A DNA stretch of 64,000 nt from an uncultured Colwellia sp. (GCA_913049915.1 CAJWZC010000003.1:1-64000); one strand, 5' to 3'; positions 10,007-19,150 are shown, numbered from the stretch's first letter. Program-made: numbers and translations. Notes: generated from the sequence alone by a model not told the origin.

Positions 10007-11623
10007 ATGAAAACTGAACAACAAGTGTCAATCAAACCAATAATCTGGACTATTTCGGGTAGTGATTGCTCTGGTGGGGCTGGTATTGCTGCTGATATTA
10101 AAACCGGTCATGCTTTAGGGGTTGAAGTTTGTCATCTTATTACAGCCAATACCGTGCAAAACTCTCAGCAACTGTTGTCGGTGAATGCTATTTCGGTTGA
10201 TATCTTGCAGCAACAAGCGACAGTATTAATTGATGACAAACCGCCATCGGTCATCAAAATTGGTTTAGTGGCTAATGTAGAGCAAGTATTGTGGTTAGCT
10301 AAGTTACTTGAGCAATATAAACAGCTTATGCCTAACTTAATCAGTGTTTATGACCCTGTTGGCCAAGCCAGTGTTGGTGGAAACTTCAGCACGATGACTC
10401 TAGATCAGCTCAGCCCTTTATTACGACAAGTTGATGTTATTACCCCAAATTTAATGGAAGCAAAACATCTAGCGAGATTCGCTGATGCAATTGATAAAAA
10501 TGATGAAAATGTAACAGCTGTTGAAGTATTGGCTAAACATATACATCAGAATTTTGCTATCAGCGCTATTATCATTAAAGGTGGTCACAGTGCGGACGAA
10601 CAAAGCAGTAGTGATTACTGTTACCATCAATTAAATCAGTTGCATGGCAAACAAGATAACCAAGATAAAACCCAAACAGCGATTAGTTACCAGTTAAGTA
10701 CCAAGCGTATCGAAAGTCATTACAGCCATGGCGGTGGCTGTAGTTTTGCCACCGCATTATCCGTTTTTTTTGCCCAAGGTTATTTAGTAAGAGATGCTTT
10801 TACTTTAGCAAAAGCATTTATCAGCCAAGGTTTAGCTGCTAGCGAGCAAGTAAGTCAATCATTTGGTCATCAATATTATGGTGCCTTTGAGCAGCAAGGT
10901 TGGCCTAGAGAATCTCAGCACTTTGCCGAGGTTGTAGATCCATTAAATATTGAATACAAAAACCTAACCACATTTAAATCGTTGAACCTAGCAGGAAAAA
11001 AGCTAGGTCTTTATCCTGTTATTGATTCATTATACTGGCTCAAACGACTATTACCTTTAGGCTTAGAAATAATTCAATTACGCGTAAAAAACTTAGTTGA
11101 AAGCGAATTAGACCAAATTATTATTGACGCTGTAAAGCTGGCGAAAGATTATGATACTCGCCTGTTTATTAATGATTATTGGCAACTGGCAATCAAGCAT
11201 GGCGCGTATGGCGTGCATATTGGTCAGGAAGACTTACAAGATGCTGACCTCAGCATAATTCAGCAATCAGGTATACGTTTAGGTATCAGTACTCACGGTT
11301 GTTATGAGTTTTTATTAGCACAACAATTACAGCCGTCTTATTTAGCCATTGGTGCTATTTTTTCGACCAAAACTAAGGACATGACTGGGCAAATTCAAGG
11401 ACTTGATAATTTAAGGCAAGTACTAGCTTTACGACCTGAAAAGATACGACTGCAAATACCTGTAGTGGCTATTGGGGGGATAAACCTAGAACGAGCTGCG
11501 GAGGTTGTCGCAACAGGCGTTGAGAGTATTGCAGTAGTGACCGCGTTAACTGAAGCTGAAAGCTCGCATGGAATTTCATCTGAGCAGGCGGTAGATAAGT
11601 TGCAAGCCATGATTAACTACTAA
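10007..11623 (+). CDS. thiDE: ThiD-ThiE fusion: HMP(-P) kinase / thiamine phosphate synthase
   Basis: A 538-residue two-domain enzyme. The N-terminal part (about 1-300) is the ribokinase-fold ThiD that phosphorylates HMP and HMP-P: GSDCSGGAGIAADIKTG, YDPVGQAS, TPNLMEAKHL, IIIKGGHS and the anion-hole region SHYSHGGGCSFATALS. The C-terminal part (about 330-538) is the ThiE barrel that joins HMP-PP with thiazole phosphate: QLRVKN, FINDYWQLAIKHGAYGVHIGQEDL, GISTHGCYEF, IGAIFSTKTKD and PVVAIGGI. The fusion is common in this group. It lies 328 bases after thiG and so may have its own promoter. Confidence 0.95.
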   Translation: MKTEQQVSIKPIIWTISGSDCSGGAGIAADIKTGHALGVEVCHLITANTVQNSQQLLSVNAISVDILQQQATVLIDDKPPSVIKIGLVANVEQVLWLAKLLEQYKQLMPNLISVYDPVGQASVGGNFSTMTLDQLSPLLRQVDVITPNLMEAKHLARFADAIDKNDENVTAVEVLAKHIHQNFAISAIIIKGGHSADEQSSSDYCYHQLNQLHGKQDNQDKTQTAISYQLSTKRIESHYSHGGGCSFATALSVFFAQGYLVRDAFTLAKAFISQGLAASEQVSQSFGHQYYGAFEQQGWPRESQHFAEVVDPLNIEYKNLTTFKSLNLAGKKLGLYPVIDSLYWLKRLLPLGLEIIQLRVKNLVESELDQIIIDAVKLAKDYDTRLFINDYWQLAIKHGAYGVHIGQEDLQDADLSIIQQSGIRLGISTHGCYEFLLAQQLQPSYLAIGAIFSTKTKDMTGQIQGLDNLRQVLALRPEKIRLQIPVVAIGGINLERAAEVVATGVESIAVVTALTEAESSHGISSEQAVDKLQAMINY

Positions 11624-11643
11624 CTAATAAATTAAACAGTATC

Positions 11644-12072
11644 ATGACACTTTTAGAAAATAAGATCTCACCACCTTTAGTGGCGGTTTTCATTGCTGCG
11701 GGTATGTAGAGGTTAAGTACATTAACTCTGGTTACTCTATTAATGAGCACAATAATAATAGCCTAGGTTATTATCTTTATTATTGTAGGAATATTTTTAT
11801 CCTTTCAGGTTTGATATCTTTTCGATTGACTAAAACCACGGTTAATCAACTTAAACCTGATACAGCAAGTAAGTTGCTCATCTCCGGCATATATCCGTTT
11901 ACAAGTAACCCTATGTTTATTGGCTTGGACTAGTTTTTTAGGCCTGGTGTGGTCAGTTGCTTTAATATTATTGTATATGGTTTATATTCAATATTTTCAT
12001 ATAATCACTGAAGAAAGAGCGCTGAGCACATTATTTAAAGATGAATTTATAGTATATAAAAAACAGGTTTAA
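11644..12072 (+). pseudogene. Decayed isoprenylcysteine carboxyl methyltransferase-like membrane protein
   Basis: The N-terminus MTLLENKISPPLVAVFIAAGM meets TAG where the family has tryptophan. A later stretch SFRLTKTTVNQLKPDTASKLLISGIYPFTSNPMFIGL matches the ICMT/NnrU-like family core (TTVNPxKP...SGIYxxTRNPMYLG). The end EERALSTLFKDEFIVYKKQV reaches TAA at 12070-12072 and matches the family C-terminus. At least three in-frame stops and several frame changes separate the blocks. When intact, such proteins are small multi-pass membrane methyltransferases of about 150 residues. Confidence 0.75.
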
Positions 12073-12244
12073 ACTTGATGGTAATCATTGAAATAGGTGT
12101 CATTAGCTATCGCAGAAGTAGCCCAAACTAATCGCGAGTTATTATTCATTTCGGTGAGTATAAAATAGCCAGCTATAATTTGAATAATATCTAGAACTTT
12201 GTTGGGCCTTTTATTGATATACCCAACTTATAACTTGGAGTATT

Positions 12245-12454
12245 ATGATGATTAAACTTAAAATACAAGCAGTTGGTATGGGTGTGGGGGTTGAGCTTCC
12301 ACCAGAAGTGCTAACACAATTACAAACCAGTGAAGGGGAGACGATCTTTTTAGAGGATATGTCTGATGGTAGCTATAGATTGACTAAGCATGATGAAAAG
12401 TCTGCGGAGATAATAATGTTAATTGATGGTCAAATGCACGAAGAAGATTCTTAA
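12245..12454 (+). CDS. AbrB/MazE-like DNA-binding domain protein
   Basis: A 69-residue protein whose first 50 residues fit the SpoVT/AbrB swapped-hairpin pattern: LKIQAVGMGVGVELPPEVLTQL, then a loop and GSYRLTKHDEK. Proteins of this size are usually antitoxins or transcription factors, but no toxin gene is adjacent; the next gene, 37 bases on, encodes a lipoate-ligase-like protein. Two ATG codons in a row follow an upstream TTGGAG ribosome-binding site. The fold is inferred from pattern, and the role (orphan regulator or antitoxin) is open. Confidence 0.65.
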   Translation: MMIKLKIQAVGMGVGVELPPEVLTQLQTSEGETIFLEDMSDGSYRLTKHDEKSAEIIMLIDGQMHEEDS

Positions 12455-12491
12455 AAAATCAACAAAAATATGGTTGAATATAACGTAAGAA

Positions 12492-13205
12492 ATGAAAATG
12501 AATCGTGATAAATTAATGGTCTACAAGCAAAGCTCTGTCGCTAAAGTCTTTGAAAAGGAAACAGGGCTTATTACGCAGATTCAAGCTGGTGAGTTCAAAC
12601 AATGTTTAATGCTTTGGCAAGCTAAAGAACCTACCTTGGTATTACCTGCAGGTAAAAAATGGCCAGAATCAGACGCACTTAAAACAGGCCTGTTGGCGGA
12701 TGAATGGCTGCTACATTCACGTAAAACCGGCGGTGCACCGGTACCACAATGTCCAGGTATTATAAATTTATCTCACCTGTATCTTTGGTCAAAAGATACC
12801 CCTTATTCAATACCCCAAGCTTACGAAAATTTATGTACAGTATTACATGGTTTTTTCCGTCAGTTTAATCTCGTTAGCCAAGCGCATGCCACAAAGTTCT
12901 CTTACTGTGATGGTGACTACAATATTAATATTAATGGTAAAAAAATAGTAGGTACTGCTCAGCGGGTGATATTAAAAAAAGGTGGTGGCAAGATAATACT
13001 GGCGCAAGCTTTTATTCTTATTGATGTATTACTAGATGAAATAATAAAACCAGTTAACTTATGTTATCAGCTGTCTGATAAAACGGAGCGGGTAAAAGCG
13101 CAGGTTCATACTACGCTTTTTGAAAATATTACGCAGCGACCGACAATAGATCAGTTGTATCAGCAGTTAACTCAAGCTTTTGTTGATAGTACCTTATATT
13201 CATAA
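12492..13205 (+). CDS. Lipoate-protein ligase / octanoyltransferase-like protein
   Basis: A 237-residue protein with the biotin/lipoate ligase catalytic fold: RKTGGAPVPQCPGIINLS corresponds to the RRxxGG lipoyl-adenylate loop, and YCDGDYNININGKKIVGTAQR carries the catalytic lysine in the conserved (R/K)KI(A/V)GTAQ motif. It would attach lipoyl or octanoyl groups to 2-oxoacid dehydrogenase or glycine-cleavage proteins. The N-terminal part is shorter and more divergent than LplA (338 residues in E. coli), and no LplA accessory domain follows. Substrate choice between LplA-, LipM- and LipL-type chemistry cannot be read from sequence. Confidence 0.78.
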   Translation: MKMNRDKLMVYKQSSVAKVFEKETGLITQIQAGEFKQCLMLWQAKEPTLVLPAGKKWPESDALKTGLLADEWLLHSRKTGGAPVPQCPGIINLSHLYLWSKDTPYSIPQAYENLCTVLHGFFRQFNLVSQAHATKFSYCDGDYNININGKKIVGTAQRVILKKGGGKIILAQAFILIDVLLDEIIKPVNLCYQLSDKTERVKAQVHTTLFENITQRPTIDQLYQQLTQAFVDSTLYS

Positions 13206-13266
13206 ACAGCTATCCATAAAACAGTTATCAATATAAAGCGGCTACCAAGTAGCGAGTTAATTAGTA

Positions 13267-13803
13267 TTACATGCTGCTATTTAGTTGTAAGTACAGATCG
13301 GCAAACTTAATGCGCTTTTTATAGCCCTTGAAAAAGTGTTTATGAATGACATTACTTTTGTTATCAATAACGACGACACCAGGGTAAGGGATACCATAAT
13401 GTTTACTGTCTGTATCATCTTTAGCGTTAACGATATCGTAGGCCAGTATAGTTTGTACTTTCTGGTCAGAGAGTAATGGGTAACTTATACTTTTTTACTC
13501 AGTAAAAATTTTTCAAAATATCAGTATTATCATAAGAAATGACCGCCAATCGGCCGAGCGGAAAAATAAGATAATCAGACCCTTATCACTAGTGAGTCGT
13601 TTGACATTAATTTGCTACTTTAGTGGGTTAATAACGGAGACTTTAGCTGCTTTTTTACCTATAGTTGGACCAACATCAATCGATGTATTGGCGAAGGCAT
13701 TATTAGTGAGGGACAATAGGAGCGAAAAAAGTGATATTGCTATGTTTTTATTTATGGTTAGGTATTTTTCATTTACGTAACCGCCTTTTATGCCTGAAAA
13801 CAC
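13267..13803 (-). pseudogene. Decayed exported peroxiredoxin-like (AhpC/TSA) protein
   Basis: Read on the minus strand, the region starts with a signal-peptide-like stretch (NIAISLFSLLLSLTNNAFA), then IDVGPTIGK, a damaged thioredoxin-fold core with SDKGLIILFFRSADWR (usual family: NRSADWCPFC, so the catalytic cysteines are lost), and a well-kept C-terminus YPLLSDQKVQTILAYDIVNAK ... YGIPYPGVVVIDNKSNVI, ending with TAA at 13267. Several frameshifts separate the parts. The open frames on the opposite strand are shadows of this remnant. Confidence 0.72.
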
Positions 13804-13880
13804 CTGCTTACTTAGAGATAAAGCTGTTAAAATATTTTTTATTTTTACATATTTATCACAACAAAATTTACTGAATAATT

Positions 13881-14105
13881 ATGACTTATAAAAATGATGA
13901 CAGTATTTGTCCTTTATGCGGACAAAGTAATCGCTGCGATGTTAAAGCTAGTAGTGGTTGCTGGTGTATGAATACTGAAATACCTGAAGCGCTTTTGGCA
14001 TTAATACCGACGCATCTTAAAGGGATCCATTGTGTGTGTAATGCTTGTATTACTCATTATCATGAGCAGTCATCGTTAGCTGCGATCCCTCTAAAAGCCA
14101 GTTAA
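13881..14105 (+). CDS. Cysteine-rich CWC family protein
   Basis: A 74-residue protein with the CWC-family cysteine pattern: CPLCGQSNRCDV, then SGCWCMN, and CVCNACITHY near the C-terminus. Eight cysteines suggest a metal-binding mini-domain; the family (Cys_rich_CWC) is of unknown function and usually encoded alone in proteobacteria. The neighbours are a dead peroxiredoxin gene and an FAD oxidoreductase gene, with no operon link visible. Confidence 0.85.
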   Translation: MTYKNDDSICPLCGQSNRCDVKASSGCWCMNTEIPEALLALIPTHLKGIHCVCNACITHYHEQSSLAAIPLKAS

Positions 14106-14228
14106 AACGATAATTGTTCTAGATATAAAAAGAAAAATACATTTAAATAAACTTTTTTAGTCTCAACCCCTACGAAAACCGTATATATCCAAGTAAAATA
14201 CCCTCAGGAATAAATTTTCGAAACCAAT

Positions 14229-15701
14229 ATGAATAAAATGTCATCTACACCTCAGCCATTACTCAGTTCAGCTGCAAAAATTGCCATTATTGGTGGTGGA
14301 GTTGCGGGATCAACTATTGCGTTACGCTTTGCCGAATTAGGTCTTGATACTACGTTAATAGAAAAGGGTCCAAGCTTAGTTAATGGGCCGCCTATTTGTC
14401 ATTTGCATGCGGGTGGTAACCTGTATCGAGAAATTTGTGATGAGCAATGTCTTACGTTATTAAAACAATCGATAGATACAGTAAGAGTATATCCACACAG
14501 CATTAATATACGACCAACGATTATTGCTTTACCTAAGACTGATAAAGGCCAACCGACAGATTTATTACCACGTTTAGAAAAATTACGTACTAAATATAGC
14601 GAACTGGTTACGCAAGATATTCGTAATAAAGTATTAGGTGAACCGGCGGACTATTTCCGTTTTTATTCACGTGAAGATATTACTGCATTAGTTAATAAGC
14701 CAATACCTAATGAAGCAAGCCAAGCCAGTGACTGGTTGATTTCTTTTGCCCAGCATGTTGATTTAGACAATCTTAAATTTCCTGTGCTCTTGGTGCAGGA
14801 ATATGGTTGGTCTGCTTTTCGTATGGCTGCTATTACCAGTTTAGCCATTGATCGTTTATCAAGTTGTCACCTGCAAACTAACAGTAAAGTTGTCGCTATT
14901 ACCCAACAAGAGAATGATTCAGCTTGGCAAGTAACGACAAAAAATGGAATAGGTAGTTTAAATCATCAGCATTTTGATTACGTTATTAATGCTTGTGGCT
15001 TTAAAAGTGGTGAAATAGATGACATGGTCAGTGCTAAACGCCAACGTATGGTAGAATTTAAAGCCGCTTATGTAGCGCATTGGCCTCAATGCCAAGGATT
15101 ATGGCCTGAAATTATCTTTTATGGTGAGCGAGGTACACCTCAAGGTATGGCGCAATTAACACCTTATCCAGATGGCTATTTTCAACTACATGGTATGACG
15201 CAAGACATTACCCTATTTGATCAAGGACTGGTTGCCAGCTCACTTCACAGTGCACAACCGCAATTAGCCTCAAGATTTATCGAAAAGATAGATAAACAAT
15301 GGCCTGAGCAGTTAGTTAATAACAGAACTTTAGGCTCCATTGAACATATTGCGCAATTTATCCCCGCCTTTACTCAGGCCGAAGTTGCCGCAAAACCCTT
15401 ATTTGGTGCGCAACAAATACCTGGAGAAGATGCTGATTTACGCGCCGCTGATGTTTCCTTTCATGGTCGACACTATGCTCGTGCGGAAATTGTTAAAGGG
15501 TCGTCGGCTTTAGCTGCCGCAGATGCAATTTTAGCGAACTTAGTTGATTGTGGCTTAATAGCAGAGACAGAATTAGGTGAGTATTTAACGCAGCATTATT
15601 TTCCAGTAAGTCAGCAATGTTCAGAGTCTGAAGTAACTGAGCGAGCAATGGTATTAGCCAAGCAACGTGATTATCCTATTGCTTTAGCCAAAAACCTTTA
15701 G
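14229..15701 (+). CDS. FAD-dependent oxidoreductase
   Basis: A 490-residue flavoprotein with an N-terminal Rossmann motif IAIIGGGVAGSTIALRFAELGLDTTLIEKG (about residues 18-48) and a DAO-like body (FDYVINACGFKSGEIDD, then EHIAQFIPAFT). There is no signal peptide, so it is probably cytoplasmic. The substrate is unknown; related proteins in Shewanella and Alteromonas are annotated only as FAD-dependent oxidoreductases. Its stop and the stop of convergent gph are a single base apart, so the two transcripts must overlap. Confidence 0.75.
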   Translation: MNKMSSTPQPLLSSAAKIAIIGGGVAGSTIALRFAELGLDTTLIEKGPSLVNGPPICHLHAGGNLYREICDEQCLTLLKQSIDTVRVYPHSINIRPTIIALPKTDKGQPTDLLPRLEKLRTKYSELVTQDIRNKVLGEPADYFRFYSREDITALVNKPIPNEASQASDWLISFAQHVDLDNLKFPVLLVQEYGWSAFRMAAITSLAIDRLSSCHLQTNSKVVAITQQENDSAWQVTTKNGIGSLNHQHFDYVINACGFKSGEIDDMVSAKRQRMVEFKAAYVAHWPQCQGLWPEIIFYGERGTPQGMAQLTPYPDGYFQLHGMTQDITLFDQGLVASSLHSAQPQLASRFIEKIDKQWPEQLVNNRTLGSIEHIAQFIPAFTQAEVAAKPLFGAQQIPGEDADLRAADVSFHGRHYARAEIVKGSSALAAADAILANLVDCGLIAETELGEYLTQHYFPVSQQCSESEVTERAMVLAKQRDYPIALAKNL

Positions 15702-15702
15702 T

Positions 15703-16383
15703 TTATCGCTTTAATAAAGTTAACAGTTCCTTAAAATTATCAAAGCACCACTGTGGCTGATAATTATTGATATCTTCACCGTAGTTATAACCATAAGTTA
15801 AGCCAACACTATCTATGTTGGCTGCTTTTGCCGCTAAAATATCGTTTTTAGAATCGCCAATCATCAAACACTGCTCAGCAGTAACGTTAAGCTGTTCTAG
15901 GGCATAAAATAATGGTGCTGGGTGTGGTTTTCTTTCTGCTAGGGTATTGCCGCCAATTAACAATTCAAAAATATTACTAATACCTAAGCCAGTTAAAATG
16001 GGTTGAATAAATTCGGCAGGTTTGTTGGTAATAATAGCCAAACGAAACCCTGCTGCCTTTAAGGTGAATAAGCCTTCTTTTACATCATCATACAATATTG
16101 ATTCGATACATAAACATTGCTGGTAATGTGCTAAGAATATCGCTAAAGCATCTTCAATCAATGCTGTATCTAGCTGTTTATTTATAATATCTGAGCCAGA
16201 TAGTGCACGTTCAATCAAAACCTTAGCGCCATTACCGACCCAGTGATGAATTATGTCTTGGTCAAATGCTGTTTTACCTAAATCTATCAGGGTCCTGTTG
16301 ACCGCTAAAGCAAGATCAGGTGCACTATCTACTAAGGTGCCATCAAGATCGAATAATAAGACATTTTTTTCTTGAAAGGTCAC
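15703..16383 (-). CDS. gph: Phosphoglycolate phosphatase (HAD family)
   Basis: A 226-residue HAD phosphatase expected to dephosphorylate 2-phosphoglycolate formed in DNA repair. Motif I is DLDGTLVDSAPDL with the nucleophile Asp; motif II is ITNKP with the conserved lysine nearby; motif III/IV is MIGDSKNDILAAKAA. The start is GTG at 16381-16383 behind GAGAA. Length agrees with Gph (about 225-250). PGP-type specificity is by family resemblance; other small phosphate esters are possible. Confidence 0.88.
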   Translation of the reverse strand: MTFQEKNVLLFDLDGTLVDSAPDLALAVNRTLIDLGKTAFDQDIIHHWVGNGAKVLIERALSGSDIINKQLDTALIEDALAIFLAHYQQCLCIESILYDDVKEGLFTLKAAGFRLAIITNKPAEFIQPILTGLGISNIFELLIGGNTLAERKPHPAPLFYALEQLNVTAEQCLMIGDSKNDILAAKAANIDSVGLTYGYNYGEDINNYQPQWCFDNFKELLTLLKR

Positions 16384-16622
16384 AGAGTTCTCATTGGATT
16401 GAAGGATAAATACTAAGTGTTATTTTACCCTTCAATGATGGGATAGCCAGCTATAACCTAATAAATTTACTTTTTTAAAGTTAATACTTATTAAAATTTA
16501 AAATACCTAGTAATAAAGCTTAACGATCAGGTTTTAATATAAATAGCTTTCATTTTTTATATTTGACAGCGTAAAAATGATTACTAGTCATTTTAAGGCA
16601 AATAAAATTTATGGTTGCTAAT

Positions 16623-16922
16623 TCAAAGACGAATAATATATGTTTGTGGATAAATAACTGGGTATACTTGACCGTTTAAATTAAGTCTTAGCGTTACAGG
16701 TTTGTGTAACTGACATCTATATCCGATCCACTTGAATATGTAGGTTTCAGTTGGTATTAGACGCGACTTTAGGTAATGCATTGATTTAAAATAATAATTA
16801 TTCAGTATAATATGCTGTTGTATTCCTATTAAGCTACATCCGTATAGCGTTATTATCGAAATTAATAACACAGCATAAAGCGTTTCTAAACTAAGCTCTT
16901 GGGGGAATGCTGAGCGTCTCAT
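16623..16922 (-). CDS. Doubtful 99-residue membrane protein, perhaps pilin-like
   Basis: The open frame reads ELSLETLYAVLLISIITLYGCSLIGIQQHIILNN, a hydrophobic N-terminal helix that resembles a type IV prepilin-like start (consensus GFSLIE followed by a hydrophobic helix), but the cleavage motif is imperfect. The remainder is short and unlike any domain I know. There is no clear ribosome-binding site, and the ATG sits in the centre of a 16-bp palindrome. It could be a degenerate pseudopilin or a chance frame. Confidence 0.25.
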   Translation of the reverse strand: MRRSAFPQELSLETLYAVLLISIITLYGCSLIGIQQHIILNNYYFKSMHYLKSRLIPTETYIFKWIGYRCQLHKPVTLRLNLNGQVYPVIYPQTYIIRL

Positions 16923-16930
16923 ATGAGACG
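16915..16930. promoter_or_regulatory. Perfect 16-bp palindrome
   Basis: CGTCTCAT followed directly by its reverse complement ATGAGACG, without spacer. It lies between the doubtful minus-strand frame and the mltD remnant. The shape fits a dimeric regulator's operator, but no partner can be named. Confidence 0.35.
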
Positions 16931-17071
16931 TTATATTTCTTTTTAAGGAAATATTCCTTAATAAAAAAATATGCTTTAATTATGAATCGCTCAGACTTCC
17001 TGAAACGAGCGTATAATCAACCATTAATTGCAATTATCTTCTCAAATATAATAAGTAGTCATAAATTGATC

Positions 17072-17630
17072 ATGAAAAAAATAGTTTTCGTCACCTTAGC
17101 GCTCTTATTGAACGCATGTCAGCAAGCGCCCAAACAAAGTAATGAACCAACAATCGATAATCAAGTGTCTGTAATAAGTACTACATTAACTGTATTGCCA
17201 ATACAGCCAAAGTAAAAAAAGGTTGAATATGTCAAGTTACCTCATCAGCATTATGATGTTTGGCAACGTATTCGTAGTCAGTTATCGATTACAGTACCTG
17301 ACAATGAAGAGGTGGCTAAATGGCGCGATTATTATTTAAGTCATCCTAACTTTATGGTGACTATTTCAAGGCGGGCAGAGCCATTTTTATACTATATTGT
17401 TGAGGAAATTGAAAAGCGTGGTATGCCGGTAGAGTTGGCATTACTACCCATTGCAGTTGGCTAAACTAAGTCAGGCTAAAATAACGCATATAGTAAAAAG
17501 TGGTGATAATTTATGGGATATCAGTCGTAAATATAAGGTGTAGGTGCAAGATATCATGCGCTGGAATAAACTCGCCGCGAACAGTTTACTACAATCTAAG
17601 CAAAGATTAAAAATTCGTTTGAAATCTTAG
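17072..17630 (+). pseudogene. mltD: Lytic transglycosylase MltD, internally deleted
   Basis: The remnant begins with a lipoprotein signal (MKKIVFVTLALLLNAC, lipobox LLNAC). After an in-frame TAA (17213-17215) it continues with the MltD N-terminal region: DVWQRIRSQLSITVPDNEEV, then RRAEPFLYYIVEEIEKRGMPVELALLPIAVG. At about 17462 the catalytic SLT domain is missing, and the frame changes to a C-terminal LysM segment, THIVKSGDNLWDISRKYKV, with another stop, ending at TAG 17628-17630. The enzyme would be a membrane-bound murein hydrolase of about 450-550 residues; about two thirds is gone. Confidence 0.85.
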
Positions 17631-17795
17631 TTAAAACATACTTTATTTATTCAAACCACATCAAGATGAAGCATTGCAGTGGTCGTTAAAAACCGTTAGT
17701 GATATTTGTCTTAGCTATCAGTTACGCTAGATTAGGCGATCTCAATATTGATAGCACCTAATTTAGGACAACTGAGCAAGCTTTGTGCAAACACA

Positions 17796-17812
17796 CTGTA
17801 ATCACTGTACAG
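17796..17812. promoter_or_regulatory. Candidate operator of the S24-type repressor
   Basis: Inverted repeat CTGTA-N7-TACAG, 66 bases before the repressor start and next to a possible -35 box (TTGTGC at 17783). It resembles the SOS box, but the spacing is CTGT-N9-ACAG rather than N8, so it is more likely an autoregulatory site for the adjacent protein. No second copy was noticed. Confidence 0.4.
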
Positions 17813-17877
17813 CGGAGAAATTCCGTAGTAACGTGCGCGCTTTCGCCGCTATACAAATCAAACCTAGGTAAAGATTT

Positions 17878-18531
17878 ATGAGTAGTGCTTTTTCACGTCG
17901 TTTTGTTGAGTTAGTAGAGCAGTATTCTGGTGGTAATAAACGCCAGTTTGCTGAATTAACGGGTAAGTCACCCTCACATATTTACCGTATTTGTCGCGGA
18001 TTAAGTCGCCCCTCTATGGCCTATTTAGAACATATACACGGGCTGTTTGCACTCGACTTTAATTGGTTACTTACCGGTGAACGAGTCCTCGATATACCTT
18101 TTGGACACAACGGCGACGATCTATTATTAGTACCTAAACTTGATATTGAAGCCAGTGCTGGTTTTGGTGCTATCAATGGTGCCGAAGAAGTGACCGAACA
18201 ATTTGCGTTAAATAAACGTTGGTTAAGTTCGCAGTTGGGCGTACATGGCGAAAGTCTAGCGTTTGTATCGGTAAGGGGTGACAGTATGTTACCAACCTTA
18301 CACCATGGTGATATGGTTTTAGTAGATTTGAGCCAGCAACAACCAGGTAATGAAGGGGTATATGTGCTACAAACCCAAGATGGTTTGATGGCTAAGCGAT
18401 TAAAACAAAAACCAGATCATCTTATTGTCATCAGCGATAATCTGGATTACCCACAATGGAAAATTACTGAAGAAAATGTTGAACAACATAGTGTCGCCGG
18501 ACGTATTGTCTGGTGTGGTCGCAATGTCTAA
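17878..18531 (+). CDS. XRE/S24 LexA-like transcriptional regulator
   Basis: A 217-residue protein with an N-terminal helix-turn-helix (about 6-70: RFVELVEQYSGGNKRQFAELTGKSPSHIYRICRGLSRPS) and a C-terminal S24 peptidase-like domain (about 90-210). The catalytic pair appears intact: Ser136 in VRGDSMLPTLHHGDMV and Lys173 in DGLMAKRL. An Ala94-Gly95 bond in EASAGFGA is placed like the cleavage site of phage CI and LexA repressors, so RecA-stimulated self-cleavage is plausible. No phage genes are near, so it is probably a resident stress regulator. It sits alone, with an inverted repeat upstream. Confidence 0.85.
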   Translation: MSSAFSRRFVELVEQYSGGNKRQFAELTGKSPSHIYRICRGLSRPSMAYLEHIHGLFALDFNWLLTGERVLDIPFGHNGDDLLLVPKLDIEASAGFGAINGAEEVTEQFALNKRWLSSQLGVHGESLAFVSVRGDSMLPTLHHGDMVLVDLSQQQPGNEGVYVLQTQDGLMAKRLKQKPDHLIVISDNLDYPQWKITEENVEQHSVAGRIVWCGRNV

Positions 18532-18613
18532 CGTGCTTTAAATAAGTATTTTTTATTAGCAATACTATGATTTTTATAAAAACCTTATTGGTCGGTACTC
18601 TTCTTTGACGACG

Positions 18614-19150
18614 TTACTGCAATAGGTATAAACCTGTTATGGCTAATATCACAGGACTTAAGCCGAGTATGTACCAAATTAATTTGCTGGTTAAGCCAGC
18701 AAAATCAACGAAGTGTAACTTATGAAAACTATCAACGGTAACGTGTAATGTATTGCCTAACGTCTTTAGTAGTAACTAGCTTACCGGTTATTTTGTCATA
18801 ACTAATGTTACTGGCGTAATTACTATTTAATGTATTACTGGTATTTATTTTACCATAGAAAGTATTATTCATTTCAGGTCCTAAGGCATCAACAATTTAG
18901 TCGTCTCAAAGTCATTAATGGTGTCACTAGTTTTTTCATAAAGTGACTGCAGTGAAAGGTCCTGGTTATGCAAAGACTGAGTCACTAGATTCGGTGTTTT
19001 ATCACATACTTTCCTCTCTCGTGGACCACCTCGGTAATATGCTAATAAGCACTGATAAAGGTCAAGATAATAATAACTGGCGAACTGGCAATGCCGATTA
19101 TTATATGAATATCACTAAAAAATATTCGGGTGACAACTTTAACGCGTAGA
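18614..19150 (-). pseudogene. Decayed PepSY-associated membrane protein
   Basis: On the minus strand the N-terminal part reads SDIHIIIGIASSPVIIILTLISAY, like the first helix of PepSY-TM proteins (xHIWxGLxxxPxxLxLxLTG). The C-terminal part TLHVTVDSFHKLHFVDFAGLTSKLIWYILGLSPVILAITGLYL, ending in TAA at 18614-18616, matches their last helix region (HxGDFGGxxxKxxWxxxGLxPxxLxxTG). Stops and frame changes lie between. Such proteins commonly accompany TonB-dependent siderophore receptors and are thought to help reductive iron release. The plus-strand frame at 18943-19149 is a shadow. Confidence 0.7.

Noticed and set aside
13592..13780. Small plus-strand gene opposite the peroxiredoxin remnant
   Set aside because: It is the antisense shadow of a degenerate minus-strand gene whose signal peptide is recognisable.
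17796..17812. SOS (LexA) box upstream of the S24-type regulator
   Set aside because: The spacing is CTGT-N9-ACAG, one base more than the CTGT-N8-ACAG of gammaproteobacterial LexA boxes; kept only as a possible autoregulatory operator.
18943..19149. 68-residue plus-strand protein
   Set aside because: The opposite strand reads as a PepSY first-helix segment, so this frame is a shadow.
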